Counted from the stretch's first letter, positions 54,574 through 64,000 are shown. The stretch is 64,000 nt of DNA from Neptuniibacter victor (GCA_027943745.1 AP025763.1:3596001-3660000); one strand, 5' to 3'. Numbers and translations: made by a program. The notes: generated by a model not told the origin, from the letters alone.

Positions 54574-56346
54574 ATGGAACAACTATTCAACAAGCTAGTA
54601 GCACGAGGGCAGTCCTCACCAAAAATTACATTTTTGCTTATATTCCTATGCATATCCCTATGTGATTTATTACTAGTACGTGATTTAAACTGGCTACTTG
54701 AGAACGTTGAAGGAAAACGCTTTTGGGTGAACTATTCCTTTAGCTTGTTCTCATTTTTACTTTTGATGGTCATCATCGCGCCTTTAAAAAGTAGCCCTGC
54801 CCGGTCAATATTCCTTTTCTTTGTCTTAGGCACACAGATAGCCCAGCAGTCCTATTTCGCCATTTATAATAATTTTGTGACAGTTTTCGATCTTCGCTTT
54901 GTTGCAGCCGATCCTTTATTAACGCTTGAGTTATGGATCGACAACGCCATCATTCTTAAGCCCCTGTTGCTCTTATGCATAGAGCTGCCTCTGCTTTTCT
55001 TGCTTTTTAGACTTAATTTAAAACCTAAATTGTGGGTTAGGGCCGGCAGTGCCATTGTCGCCTCGTTATTCTTTCTGTTGGTTTCTTTTAGCTGGTACGG
55101 CATTAGTAAATTTCAATTCAGTTCTGTTGCCTACGCAGGTGTATTCCCTAATCTAATTGAACGTAATGCGTTCGAAGGGAAATTGGCGGCGAAGCCTGTT
55201 TTACCGCCTCAAAAAGCAGCCGACAACGCACCGAATATTGTCTTTGTGGTAGGTGAATCCCTCACTCTGGATCACACCGGAATATTTGGTTATGAGCGCC
55301 AAACAACACCTAGACTCCAAAGCATGCTAGATAATGAAGAGATGCTTCTTTATCTCAACGCAGTCAGCATAGGTACACGGACATTAAGCTCAGTTCCCTA
55401 TATGCTCACTGGGCTTCAAGGTATTGACCCACAAGGCATTGTGTATAGCTCACCGACCATCTTTAATTACGCCAAAGCCGCAGGCTATAAAACAGCCCTG
55501 ATCACTGCCCAAGATTTCCAATGGCGTAATGTCGATCAAATATTTGTAGATAAAGACTTAGACGTATATCGCCCAGGAACAGATTTCAGCGCCTCGGTTT
55601 CCGTGTCTGAAGGTGCAGATGACATAAAAGTACTTGAAGAGGGTATTATTCCTTACTTAGAAACGGCCTTTAGTGAGGAAAGAGATACCCCAATGATGCT
55701 TGTGGCACAGATGAACGGCAGCCATTACCCCTACAACACTCACTCCCCTGCTTACATCAAGCAATTTTTACCGGAAGATCAACCTAACGGTATGAACGCT
55801 TATGACAATACAGTCCTGTATACCGATCTTTATTTAAGCCGACTCGTCAAAGAGGTGCGCAAGCACGACCCTAATGCTTGGATCTTTTATTCTGCAGACC
55901 ATGGCCAAGATATTTCACATACAAAGAGCTCTTTTAATAGCGGTTACGGTTCAGGTGTCATCCACAATGCGATGATGGTATTCCCCCCCAAGAGTGCATA
56001 TCAACAGCTCAAAGCCAATACGACAGCACCGGTAAGCCAAGCAGATATATTCGCCACTATATTAAAGCTTATGTCTATCACACCGATTACAGAAATAGAC
56101 GGTTTAGACTTAAGAAAGCCGATCGACCCTGAGCGCTTGCGCGTTGTATCTGCCTATATGAAAACACTGCACAATGAGCCCAATGCAGTCCTTATGCTGC
56201 CGGACCTTACTTACATACATATCAATTTTGATAGGCAAAATGTCACTCTACAAGATGGCAAAACCATTTTACCTTACCAAGAGTTAGCTCCTGAATATCG
56301 CGCTATTTTTGACCGACGCTTAAGCCCACCAACGGAGGCCAAATAA
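54574..56346 (+). CDS. Phosphoethanolamine transferase (EptA/sulfatase family)
   Basis: 590 residues: five TM segments in the first ~180 residues and a periplasmic alkaline-phosphatase-like domain. The nucleophile region is VVGESLTLDHTG, with GES at 227-229 where EptA has GET. Zinc ligands lie in SADHGQDI and the HNAMMVF His. The enzyme would move phosphoethanolamine from phosphatidylethanolamine onto lipid A or core. OpgE/EptC-type relatives cannot be excluded. It lies 35 bp before waaF. Confidence 0.85.
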   Translation: MEQLFNKLVARGQSSPKITFLLIFLCISLCDLLLVRDLNWLLENVEGKRFWVNYSFSLFSFLLLMVIIAPLKSSPARSIFLFFVLGTQIAQQSYFAIYNNFVTVFDLRFVAADPLLTLELWIDNAIILKPLLLLCIELPLLFLLFRLNLKPKLWVRAGSAIVASLFFLLVSFSWYGISKFQFSSVAYAGVFPNLIERNAFEGKLAAKPVLPPQKAADNAPNIVFVVGESLTLDHTGIFGYERQTTPRLQSMLDNEEMLLYLNAVSIGTRTLSSVPYMLTGLQGIDPQGIVYSSPTIFNYAKAAGYKTALITAQDFQWRNVDQIFVDKDLDVYRPGTDFSASVSVSEGADDIKVLEEGIIPYLETAFSEERDTPMMLVAQMNGSHYPYNTHSPAYIKQFLPEDQPNGMNAYDNTVLYTDLYLSRLVKEVRKHDPNAWIFYSADHGQDISHTKSSFNSGYGSGVIHNAMMVFPPKSAYQQLKANTTAPVSQADIFATILKLMSITPITEIDGLDLRKPIDPERLRVVSAYMKTLHNEPNAVLMLPDLTYIHINFDRQNVTLQDGKTILPYQELAPEYRAIFDRRLSPPTEAK

Positions 56347-56381
56347 CTCATGTGCAGCCATAGCAAAAAAGGTTATGTTCA

Positions 56382-57407
56382 ATGAAAACATTAATCATAG
56401 GACCTTCTTGGGTGGGGGATATGCTGATGAGCCAATCGCTCTATCGGCATCTAAAGCAACAAGACCCTGAAAGAGAGATCGATGTCTTGGCCCCTAATTG
56501 GTGCCGACCTGTATTAGCGCGCATGCCTGAAGTTAACCAGGCTATCGAGATGCCTGTTGGGCACGGCAGTCTACAGTGGGGGATACGAAAAGAGATCGGC
56601 AGACAGCTATCAAGATATCAATATGAACAAGCATTTATCCTTCCCAACTCACTTAAATCAGCGCTCATTCCTTGGTTCGCAGGTATTCCAAAACGAACAG
56701 GCTGGCGAGGTGAGATGCGTTATGGGCTACTTAATGACATTAGAACGTTAAATAAAGAAGCCTTCCCTTTAATGGTACAGCGTTACGTAGGCTTATCTAA
56801 TAAGAAAGGCTGTGATGCGCTTGATCTCGAATCGATCCTTAAACCAAAACTTTCAACAAGCAAAGAACAGCTAATTAGTGCGTTAGAACGCTTTTCGCTT
56901 GATGGAAGCAATGCCATTGCCTTCTGCCCCGGTGCTGAATTTGGCCCTGCCAAACGTTGGCCAGATTACCATTACGCCCAGCTTGCCAAAGCTCTTATCG
57001 CTGATGGCCACCAGATTTGGCTTTTTGGCTCGAAAAAAGATCAAGATGTCTGCGAACAGATAACACAACAATTAAGCGAAACTGAGCAACGACACTGCCG
57101 AAATTTAGCAGGAGCCACAAGCCTGCCTCAAGCGATCGATCTACTCGCGCAGAGTAAAGCAGCAGTGAGTAATGATTCCGGATTGATGCATATTGCAGCA
57201 GCCGTTGAAACACCGCTCGTCGCGTTATACGGTCCGACAAGCCCTCACTTTACGCCCCCCCTTTCAGATAAAGCGACAGTAATTCGTCTGATAGAAGGGT
57301 TCCATAAAATCCGTAAAGGTGAGGCGGATCAAGGCTATCATCAAAGCATGATCGACATATCACCGGATATGGCATACTCCGCCCTAAAGCAATGGCTAAA
57401 GCAATGA
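56382..57407 (+). CDS. waaF: ADP-heptose:LPS heptosyltransferase II
   Basis: A GT9 enzyme adding the second inner-core heptose. 341 residues with N-terminal IIGPSWVGDMLMSQSLY (acceptor loop), FCPGAEFGPAKRWP and the C-terminal SNDSGLMHIAAA with ALYGPTSP that binds ADP-heptose. The stop overlaps the waaC ATG (ATGA), so the two are translationally coupled. Confidence 0.94.
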   Translation: MKTLIIGPSWVGDMLMSQSLYRHLKQQDPEREIDVLAPNWCRPVLARMPEVNQAIEMPVGHGSLQWGIRKEIGRQLSRYQYEQAFILPNSLKSALIPWFAGIPKRTGWRGEMRYGLLNDIRTLNKEAFPLMVQRYVGLSNKKGCDALDLESILKPKLSTSKEQLISALERFSLDGSNAIAFCPGAEFGPAKRWPDYHYAQLAKALIADGHQIWLFGSKKDQDVCEQITQQLSETEQRHCRNLAGATSLPQAIDLLAQSKAAVSNDSGLMHIAAAVETPLVALYGPTSPHFTPPLSDKATVIRLIEGFHKIRKGEADQGYHQSMIDISPDMAYSALKQWLKQ

Positions 57408-58405
57408 AAGTTCTTATCGTTAAAACATCCTCTATGGGGGATGTTATCCATACACTGCCAGCACTAACGGATGCCGCGAATGCGCTCCCTGGAATCTCAT
57501 TCGATTGGGTTGTAGAAGAGGGCTTCCAGGAGATACCACATTGGCATCCGAATGTGGACAAAGTCATTCCTATTGCGATAAGACGTTGGCGTAAAAATAT
57601 TATTAACACCCTAAAAAGTGGCGAATGGTCTCGTTACACATCAGACCTAAAAGCAGAAAATTATGATGCTATCATCGATGCACAAGGGCTATTAAAAAGT
57701 GCGATTCTCGTCAGCCGGTTAGCGAACGGAACAAGCTATGGCTTAGATAAGGCGTCCGCAAAAGAGCCCCTTGCTTCCCATTTTTACGATTACGGTATCA
57801 GTGTTAGCAAACAACTCCATGCCGTCGAACGTATTCGGCAGCTATTTGCAGCAGCCCTGAACTATCCACTAACGGAAGAAAAAGGGGATTTTTCTATTAG
57901 GCAGCACTTCCAAATAGACGCCTCATTGCAAAAATCTTATTTAGTATTCCAACACAGCACCACTCGTTTTGATAAGCATTGGCCTGAAGCATATTGGGCT
58001 TCACTGATATCCATGGCTGGTGATGCCGGATGGGATATAAAACTACCTTGGGGTAACCGCGAAGAAAAAGCACGTGCGGAGCGACTCGCTAAGCAACATA
58101 GCCATGTTGCAGTGCTACCAAAACTTTCTTTGTCTGAAGTAGCGGGAATCATCGCCAAAGCAACCGCTTGTGTATCAGTAGATACCGGTTTATCTCATCT
58201 TGCCGCTGCGCTAGACACCCCTAACGTGATTCTATTTGGACCAACCGACCCGGGGCTTGTGGGTGGCTACGGCAAAAATCAATATTGCTTAGAAGCCAAA
58301 AACTACCCGGTAAACACAATCGATGTTGAGCCAAAGATTTTTGCATCGTTAACACCCGAGATTGTTTGGAAAAAGCTACAACCACTCATCGTGCCAATTA
58401 ACTGA
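57404..58405 (+). CDS. waaC: ADP-heptose:LPS heptosyltransferase I
   Basis: A GT9 enzyme adding the first heptose to Kdo. About 333 residues with VLIVKTSSMGDVIHTLPAL at the N-terminus (TSSMGD is the WaaC mark). The ADP-heptose site is in VDTGLSHLAAAL and ILFGPTDP. The ATG at 57404 (overlapping the waaF stop) or 57392 could start it. The glycosyltransferase order waaF-waaC is conserved in Pseudomonas. Confidence 0.94.
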   Translation: MKVLIVKTSSMGDVIHTLPALTDAANALPGISFDWVVEEGFQEIPHWHPNVDKVIPIAIRRWRKNIINTLKSGEWSRYTSDLKAENYDAIIDAQGLLKSAILVSRLANGTSYGLDKASAKEPLASHFYDYGISVSKQLHAVERIRQLFAAALNYPLTEEKGDFSIRQHFQIDASLQKSYLVFQHSTTRFDKHWPEAYWASLISMAGDAGWDIKLPWGNREEKARAERLAKQHSHVAVLPKLSLSEVAGIIAKATACVSVDTGLSHLAAALDTPNVILFGPTDPGLVGGYGKNQYCLEAKNYPVNTIDVEPKIFASLTPEIVWKKLQPLIVPIN

Positions 58406-58443
58406 TCTCTATCAAAATTTGATTCAGATAATTTTACGTATCT

Positions 58444-58489
58444 CTCATTACCTTCTAGCATGAAGGGTAGGAAGTACCTCAGGAATGAG
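58444..58489 (+). promoter_or_regulatory. Leader hairpin before the diguanylate cyclase gene
   Basis: CTCATTACCT (58444-58453) pairs with AGGAATGAG (58481-58489), with one bulge, and encloses an alternative small hairpin. It does not resemble the GEMM c-di-GMP riboswitch. Possible regulatory leader only. Confidence 0.25.
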
Positions 58490-58510
58490 GATAATTGAGA
58501 ATAGCCCTAT

Positions 58511-59509
58511 ATGCTCGAGTCACTATTAGAGCGAATTAATCAGCAAGAGTTTGCGCTTTTATCGGAAGATATTAAAAGCTCATTGGCAGACCACCATCGT
58601 TGGATGCAACGTATTAATCTTGCTATTGCCTCGCGAGAGCCTATCCAAGAACACTCATTTATCGGCGAGGATGCTCATCTACACTGTCACTTTGGTGTTT
58701 GGCTAAGGAGCATACTCGAAGATGAAGGCTTCAAAAATGATGTGTTTAGCGACATTGATGAACTACATCAACAGCTACATGAACAAGCCAGAGACCTATT
58801 AACCTCCTTCTCTCAAACTCAACAGTTTGATGCTGAACAATATTCCCAAGTATTAGACACTCAACGTTTGTTTTTTAATACTGTTTTACAAGTACTCGAA
58901 TTTTCAGTAATCAGCACCAATCAATTCGATCCGACCACTAAGCTCATGAACCGACGCAGTGTGCATACAATACTTGCTAACGAAAAGCATCGCATGCAGA
59001 TATCGGAGGGGGCAAGCTGCTGTATTGCTATTGGTGATATCGATAAATTTAAAGACTTTAATGATCAATACGGTCATGATCTTGGTGATCAAGTCCTTGA
59101 GCATGTGGCCAGCACTTTTAACGACACTATTCGACGACACGATTCTGTTGCCCGCTTTGGTGGAGAAGAGTTCTTATTTGTGTTGCCAGATATGACAATC
59201 CAAGAGGCATCAAAAGCCTTAGAAAGGGTCAGGAAGAAATTAGCCTCATCCCCTTTTGACCACCAAGGCTCACCGTTAACTATTACAGCATCGTTTGGCG
59301 TAACCCAGCTTTGCCGCTATTGCGACATTAACGGATCAATCAAACGGGCGGACGTTGCACTCTATAATGCGAAGAATCGCGGCCGCAATAAAACAGTATG
59401 CGTTGATGCTAAACGACTCATTGAAGATCTAAAGCTTTGCACTGTAGATCCTTCGCCAGAAGAGCTGGAGGCACTTATCGAAAATCACTGCGTGATAGCT
59501 GAGCTCTAA
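58511..59509 (+). CDS. dgcZ: CZB-domain diguanylate cyclase (DgcZ-like)
   Basis: 332 residues: an N-terminal CZB zinc-binding domain (about 1-130) and a C-terminal GGDEF domain (about 165-320). The zinc motif is complete: His in HHRWM, Cys60 in HCHFGVWL and HQQLHEQ (His-x3-His). The catalytic site is FGGEEF with an I-site RRHD five residues upstream, so product inhibition is expected. In E. coli DgcZ, zinc binding shuts the cyclase off. The protein is soluble, so it reads cytoplasmic zinc or hypochlorite-type oxidants. Confidence 0.92.
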   Translation: MLESLLERINQQEFALLSEDIKSSLADHHRWMQRINLAIASREPIQEHSFIGEDAHLHCHFGVWLRSILEDEGFKNDVFSDIDELHQQLHEQARDLLTSFSQTQQFDAEQYSQVLDTQRLFFNTVLQVLEFSVISTNQFDPTTKLMNRRSVHTILANEKHRMQISEGASCCIAIGDIDKFKDFNDQYGHDLGDQVLEHVASTFNDTIRRHDSVARFGGEEFLFVLPDMTIQEASKALERVRKKLASSPFDHQGSPLTITASFGVTQLCRYCDINGSIKRADVALYNAKNRGRNKTVCVDAKRLIEDLKLCTVDPSPEELEALIENHCVIAEL

Positions 59510-59516
59510 AAGGAAA

Positions 59517-61178
59517 CTAAGATTTATCCCATCGATCTAGCCAATGTTGCGCAGGTTCTGGCCTACCAAAATAATACCCTTGCATAATGACCTCAGAGTA
59601 TTTCGTTAAAAACAAAGACTGCTCCTCTGTTTCCACCCCTTCGGCCACCACTTTCAAACCCATGCCTTGGGCAACAGTTACAATCGTTTCGACCAGAGCG
59701 GCATCACTGCTGTCGACAGGTGCATCTTGAATAAAGCTTCGATCAACCTTTAATTCATCCACAGGCAAACGTTTTAAATAAGCCAACGATGAGTAACCGG
59801 TTCCAAAATCATCGATTGAAAAGTGAATACCCAACTCAGCTAACTGTGACATCTTGATAATGACTTCATCCACATTTTCAATCACCAGGCCTTCTGTGAC
59901 CTCTAAGGTCAAATGGGTAGGATCTGCACCAGTTTTTCTCAACTCTTCAATTAGCCATGGCACAAAATCTATTTGCCGGAATTGATGTGGGCTTATATTC
60001 ACAGCCAGGTGCAGAGCATTGCCTTTCATATCGCTTGCGGCCATGATTTTCAGCGATTCAGATAAAACCCATTTGCCGATATCAACGATTAAACCAGACT
60101 CTTCTGCCAAAGGAATAAATACACCTGGAGGAGTTAAGCCTTCATCCGGACGTTGCCATCTAAGTAAAACTTCAGCCCCAACTGTCTTGCCTTTCGAATC
60201 AACCTGCGGCTGAAGGAAAAGGCATAATTCATTATTAGATAATGATTGATTAAGCGCTTTCTCCAACTGGAACTTTTCTTCAACACTATGACTCATTTCA
60301 GGCACAAAAAACGCGCTAAAATTGCCTCCTTTATCCTTAACTTCGTGTAACGCCATCTCGGCCCTGCGAAGTGTTTCACTACAATGTTCTATGGGCTCCC
60401 GTGGAAACTCGGCCATCCCTATACTCACCGTCACAGAAAGCTCTTCACCCTTTAATATAAACAACTGATTTAAACTTTGAGTAATTTGATCTGATAAACG
60501 ACTAATGGGGCAGTTTGTGGAATTAGATTTAAAATAAGCGGGAGTAATCAGGAAGGCAAAATCCGCCGACGAAAGTCTACATACGTCACAAGCACCCTCT
60601 GCGCTTGAGATCACCAGTAAACGTTGTGCAATCTCTTGTAAAAGCAGATCGCCTATAGCATGTCCCCTGGCGTCATTAATTTTCTTAAAACGGTCTACGC
60701 TTATTAAGATCAACGCCCCCCGAGGAGTATCAGGTGTATCTCCCCCCAAGATCTCTTCTAACTCAGCAATTAAGTAATTTCGATTAGGTAGGTGCGTCAA
60801 TCCATCAAAATAAGCTAATTGGTGACTTCGCTGCTCAGCTTCAGTCCTTAGTTTATTTTCTAAAGTAAGTTGTTCATTTGAGGTAGCTAACGCCGCAGAC
60901 TTATTTCTTAAATCAATAATAATGCGCCCTAAAAAATACAATGCAACCAGCATGAGGACACTAACTAATAAACCAGGAATCTCATCAAATGCGGCATGAT
61001 ATTCCAACGACCAAGAGCTTTTCTTTTTGGCAAGCGTTAACGTTTGCCGTAACGCCATTAAAGCAACGACCGCACCAATAAAAGCAAAACGCCAGTCTTG
61101 TAACCTGCGCCCTAATAAAACGGCATAAGCTAAAGTGAGCACACGTATCAATACGGAAAGCGTCAATATAAAGCTCAA
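59517..61178 (-). CDS. Membrane EAL phosphodiesterase with degenerate GGDEF
   Basis: 553 residues: three N-terminal TM segments (about 3-20, 30-45, 67-87), a degenerate GGDEF domain (RLSSADFAF at the GGDEF position) and a complete EAL domain. The latter has GAEVLLRW, NISPHQF, EVTEGLV, the metal site DDFGTGYSS, LKVDRSF and VAEGVET. It should hydrolyse c-di-GMP to pGpG; the GGDEF part may be regulatory. The start is a TTG at 61178; an ATG 40 codons inside would cut the membrane part. It is convergent with dgcZ (7-base gap). Confidence 0.88.
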   Translation of the reverse strand: MSFILTLSVLIRVLTLAYAVLLGRRLQDWRFAFIGAVVALMALRQTLTLAKKKSSWSLEYHAAFDEIPGLLVSVLMLVALYFLGRIIIDLRNKSAALATSNEQLTLENKLRTEAEQRSHQLAYFDGLTHLPNRNYLIAELEEILGGDTPDTPRGALILISVDRFKKINDARGHAIGDLLLQEIAQRLLVISSAEGACDVCRLSSADFAFLITPAYFKSNSTNCPISRLSDQITQSLNQLFILKGEELSVTVSIGMAEFPREPIEHCSETLRRAEMALHEVKDKGGNFSAFFVPEMSHSVEEKFQLEKALNQSLSNNELCLFLQPQVDSKGKTVGAEVLLRWQRPDEGLTPPGVFIPLAEESGLIVDIGKWVLSESLKIMAASDMKGNALHLAVNISPHQFRQIDFVPWLIEELRKTGADPTHLTLEVTEGLVIENVDEVIIKMSQLAELGIHFSIDDFGTGYSSLAYLKRLPVDELKVDRSFIQDAPVDSSDAALVETIVTVAQGMGLKVVAEGVETEEQSLFLTKYSEVIMQGYYFGRPEPAQHWLDRWDKS

Positions 61179-61367
61179 AATGAACCCACCACTGTAATAA
61201 TTGATACTAAATATAACCTACCAATTAACTAAAACAGCATTTCACATCAAAAAAAGCGCTTTTATATATCATTAAGGTATGCACATTCAGTAATATCACG
61301 CTAAATTTAATTAGATGACAGACCAACTTATCTATCACCCGTGATTTGAAGTAGTAAGGTATTAAGT

Positions 61368-64000
61368 TTGGCCGCAAAACACCCAACAGTTCGTTCGCTG
61401 GACACTACGCGAGGGCTTCTTGCTCTCGTAATACTTCCACTATTGCTCGTAGTCATCGGCGGCGGGGCAATCTACCTTAATCTGGCCAGCCAAACTGAAA
61501 AAGAAGCCATTACCCATAGCCAAAATGTTGCGAAATTATTAGCCAGTCAAACAGATGCATTCATTCGCAACAGAAGCCATGCGGTGAAATTACTCGCCAG
61601 TGAGAATTTGCTTCAGCTTTCTATTTACGAACCCTCACCTCAAAATTCGAAACCAATCAAAGAACTGTTGCAGCGATATTGCACAACCCTTCAAGCGTCT
61701 ATTTGCTATGTAATGGATCGTAAAGGGGTAACCATTGCAGATAATAGGGAGCCCCAAAATTCATTAATCGGTAACAGCTATGCTTTCCGGCCTTACTTTC
61801 AAAAAGCAATCAAGGGCGACCCCAGTGTTCATTTGGCACTTGGCGTTACAACAAAGAAACGCGGAATCTATTTTAGCCACCCTATTTATTCTGGTAGCAG
61901 CATTATTGGCGTCGCTATTATCAAGTTCCTACCGGAACAGATCGAAGCCTATTTTTCAGGACTAACGGGCCATGCGGCACTGGTCGATATAAATAATGTC
62001 GTTTTTGCCTCAAACACGCCCACCTGGCTCTATAAAAGCCTATTTACCTTATCGAATAAGCAACAAAAACAGATTGTAGAATCGAGGCAGTTTGGTGACG
62101 AACTGCCTAAGAGTGTGGGTTTATACACGCAAGGTAGCGGCCGGATATTACTCAATGATGAGGAATATATCCTTGAAGAACAGAATGTTACTTCCTTAAC
62201 CAACTGGAAAATAACCTACGTACTCAAACCAGAACATATCTATTCAGCTCAACAGAACCAGCAATACCAGCTAGCAATTATTCTTATTGGCTTACTATTC
62301 CTATGTACTCTATTCGCAGTAAGGCAGCTATATAGAAAGCTAAAAAGCAGCCTAAAAATGAATACTCAATATCAAAACGAAGTAGAGGAAAGTAAGAACC
62401 GCTTACAACGTTTTGAAAAAGTAAGTTCTGAAGCCATATTTATCCACAATGAAAAGGGCGTCGTTGATGTCAATAAGCGAGCAGAAGAGCTATTTGGCTA
62501 TGGCCATATAGAGCTACTTACCTTAAAACCTTCTGATTTCTTTACCGCAGACAGCCTTGAGCTTGCGTTATCTCATGTCCGCTCAGGCTCACAAGCCCCC
62601 TACCAAGCGGGAATCATCACCAAACAAGGGGAAGAGATCCCTGTCGTTGTCACAGGAAAATCTGTACTTTGGAATGGAAAAAAGGCACGCGCCGCTTCAT
62701 TTAGAGATATACGAAAACGCCTAGAAGTGCAGAGAAAACTCGTTGCTAGTGAAGATCGTTTTCGTCAATTATCAGACCTTGTAGGTGAGGGTCTACTTAT
62801 CCATGCCAATGGCCAAATCATCGATGTTAACCAATCATTCTGCTCGATTATGGGGCAACTGCGTGAAGATATTCTATCTCGACCCCTCGAACATCTTTTC
62901 GACACTTCGCTCTTAGAAAACGCGTCTGATACTTCGAGTAACCAAAACATAGCAACCGAGCTTCAATTATATCGACAGGACGGCAATGTCTTCCCTGCCG
63001 AAGTAAAAACAGCCAGTATGCAGTTCGACGATGGGCTCTATACTGTTCTAGCAATAAGAGACATCAGTCACCAAAAAGAGCAGGAAGAGCATATTTTATA
63101 TCAGGCTCAATATGATCTTCTTACTCATATACCCAACCGGTTTTTAGCAAGAGATCGCGCAGAGCAAGCGATAAAAAAAGCAGATAAACATGACTCCAAG
63201 ATTGCGCTCATGTTCATTGATTTGGATGGATTTAAAAAAGTTAATGATAGTTTAGGTCATGATGTTGGGGACCTGCTTCTTCAACATGCAACAAAGCGAT
63301 TTCAATCTTGCTTAACTGAAAGCGATACCCTTGCTCGGCATGGTGGTGATGAATTTATAATTCTACTCGAGGATATAACAACCCCATCGGATGCTGAGAT
63401 CTATATTGAGAAAATTTTAGAACAGTTTTCTAGCCCCTTTACTATTGAAAACAAAGAGCTCTTTGTTACGACAAGTATTGGTGTAGCCATATATCCTGAT
63501 GATGCGACAGATTACCAATCTCTACTACGTGCATCGGATATTGGTATGTATAAAGCTAAGAAAGATGGAAAAAACACCTTCCATTATTACACTCAAGAGA
63601 TGAATGATATTGCCACCCGTCAGCTATTACTCGATAACAGTTTACGTATGGCAATCGATAAAAGTGAATTTAGTTTAGCCTTCCAACCGCTGCTATCGGG
63701 CAAACAAACTAATCAACAAATAGTAGGCGCCGAGGCACTGATACGTTGGCAGTCACCTGAACTTGGCCTCGTTTCACCTGCCGAATTTATCCCCCTGACC
63801 GAACAAACAGGCATGATCGTCGAAATCGGGCGCTGGGTTCTCAATCAAGCATGCAACCAAGCAAAAGAGTGGCTGGATCAAGGGCATCACCATTTAAATA
63901 TCTCTGTGAATGTTTCGCCTAGGCAGTTTAAAGGCAATGACATTGTTCGTGATATTCAGAACGCGTTATCCCACAGCGGGCTACCTGCTAAAAATCTCAG
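61368..64000 (+). CDS. DctB-like sensor PAS-PAS-GGDEF-EAL protein (partial, 3' end missing)
   Basis: The reading frame runs from a TTG at 61368 (RBS AAGG, 8-base spacing; in-frame stop at 61347) to the window end, about 877 codons. TM1 is at about 18-38. The periplasmic sensor resembles DctB-type Cache domains: IGNSYAFRPYFQKA and VHLALGVTTKKRGIYFSHPIY. TM2 is at about 300-320. Two PAS domains begin near 355 and 471. GGDEF is intact (HGGDEF at 658-663) without an I-site, and EAL begins GAEALIRW near 787. It is probably a ligand-sensing dual enzyme. Confidence 0.9.
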   Translation, partial: MAAKHPTVRSLDTTRGLLALVILPLLLVVIGGGAIYLNLASQTEKEAITHSQNVAKLLASQTDAFIRNRSHAVKLLASENLLQLSIYEPSPQNSKPIKELLQRYCTTLQASICYVMDRKGVTIADNREPQNSLIGNSYAFRPYFQKAIKGDPSVHLALGVTTKKRGIYFSHPIYSGSSIIGVAIIKFLPEQIEAYFSGLTGHAALVDINNVVFASNTPTWLYKSLFTLSNKQQKQIVESRQFGDELPKSVGLYTQGSGRILLNDEEYILEEQNVTSLTNWKITYVLKPEHIYSAQQNQQYQLAIILIGLLFLCTLFAVRQLYRKLKSSLKMNTQYQNEVEESKNRLQRFEKVSSEAIFIHNEKGVVDVNKRAEELFGYGHIELLTLKPSDFFTADSLELALSHVRSGSQAPYQAGIITKQGEEIPVVVTGKSVLWNGKKARAASFRDIRKRLEVQRKLVASEDRFRQLSDLVGEGLLIHANGQIIDVNQSFCSIMGQLREDILSRPLEHLFDTSLLENASDTSSNQNIATELQLYRQDGNVFPAEVKTASMQFDDGLYTVLAIRDISHQKEQEEHILYQAQYDLLTHIPNRFLARDRAEQAIKKADKHDSKIALMFIDLDGFKKVNDSLGHDVGDLLLQHATKRFQSCLTESDTLARHGGDEFIILLEDITTPSDAEIYIEKILEQFSSPFTIENKELFVTTSIGVAIYPDDATDYQSLLRASDIGMYKAKKDGKNTFHYYTQEMNDIATRQLLLDNSLRMAIDKSEFSLAFQPLLSGKQTNQQIVGAEALIRWQSPELGLVSPAEFIPLTEQTGMIVEIGRWVLNQACNQAKEWLDQGHHHLNISVNVSPRQFKGNDIVRDIQNALSHSGLPAKNL

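Noticed and set aside
58411-58510. GEMM c-di-GMP riboswitch upstream of dgcZ
   Set aside because: The conserved GEMM core could not be found; only simple hairpins are present.

Overview
This 64 kb window is chromosomal DNA of a gammaproteobacterium. It is densely coding, moderately AT-rich, and carries no rRNA, tRNA, CRISPR array, insertion sequence or prophage that I can see. Its gene order repeats several blocks known from Pseudomonas and the marine Oceanospirillales: pilU-pilT next to yggS-proC-yggT-metX-metW-DUF4426-rdgB-hemW; lppL-lysA-dapF-DUF484-xerC-yigB facing cyaY; argE-argA; ygiF-glnE-ilvE near waaF-waaC. I infer a marine oceanospirillale-like organism with type IV pili, LPS and a large c-di-GMP network. 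The genus cannot be fixed from sequence reading alone.

Layout. 1-9.2 kb: the end of a dihydroorotase-like gene, the twitching-motility ATPases, and the proC/metXW/rdgB/hemW housekeeping block. 9.3-11.2 kb: a chemoreceptor with an HBM-type sensor. 11.2-16.4 kb: the lysA/dapF/xerC operon, including a 42-residue lipoprotein gene, divergent from cyaY across a region with a candidate Fur box. 16.4-31 kb: an LPS locus (gmhA, waaA, hldE, msbA, a late acyltransferase, five glycosyltransferases or relatives, an O-antigen ligase-like protein and a polysaccharide deacetylase). Its 24.6-31 kb part is visibly more AT-rich and looks like the variable outer-core/O-antigen section. 31-36.4 kb: an unusual cluster of a TVP38-disulfide reductase fusion, two rSAM-associated glycosyltransferase-like proteins (TIGR04282 and TIGR04283 types), an MTA-phosphorylase-like protein and a radical SAM enzyme. 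36.5-46.3 kb: nfsA, an EAL-HDOD protein, a TSUP permease, ilvD, ald, a Crp/Fnr regulator with DUF2892, and a PepSY-response regulator-sensor kinase operon. 46.3-54.2 kb: argA, argE, ygiF, glnE, ilvE. 54.5-58.4 kb: a phosphoethanolamine transferase followed by waaF and waaC. 58.5-64 kb: three c-di-GMP genes, the last of which runs off the window.

How the genes fit together. Several blocks build the LPS inner core: gmhA and hldE make ADP-heptose, waaA adds Kdo, waaC and waaF add heptose, and msbA flips the product. The middle cluster decorates and ligates outer saccharides, and the phosphoethanolamine transferase may modify lipid A or core. The most distinctive system is the 31-36.4 kb cluster. 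By the known association of its families with arsenosugar-type pathways, I infer a route that makes and glycosylates an adenosyl-derived small molecule. No arsM is visible in the window, so the substrate is open.
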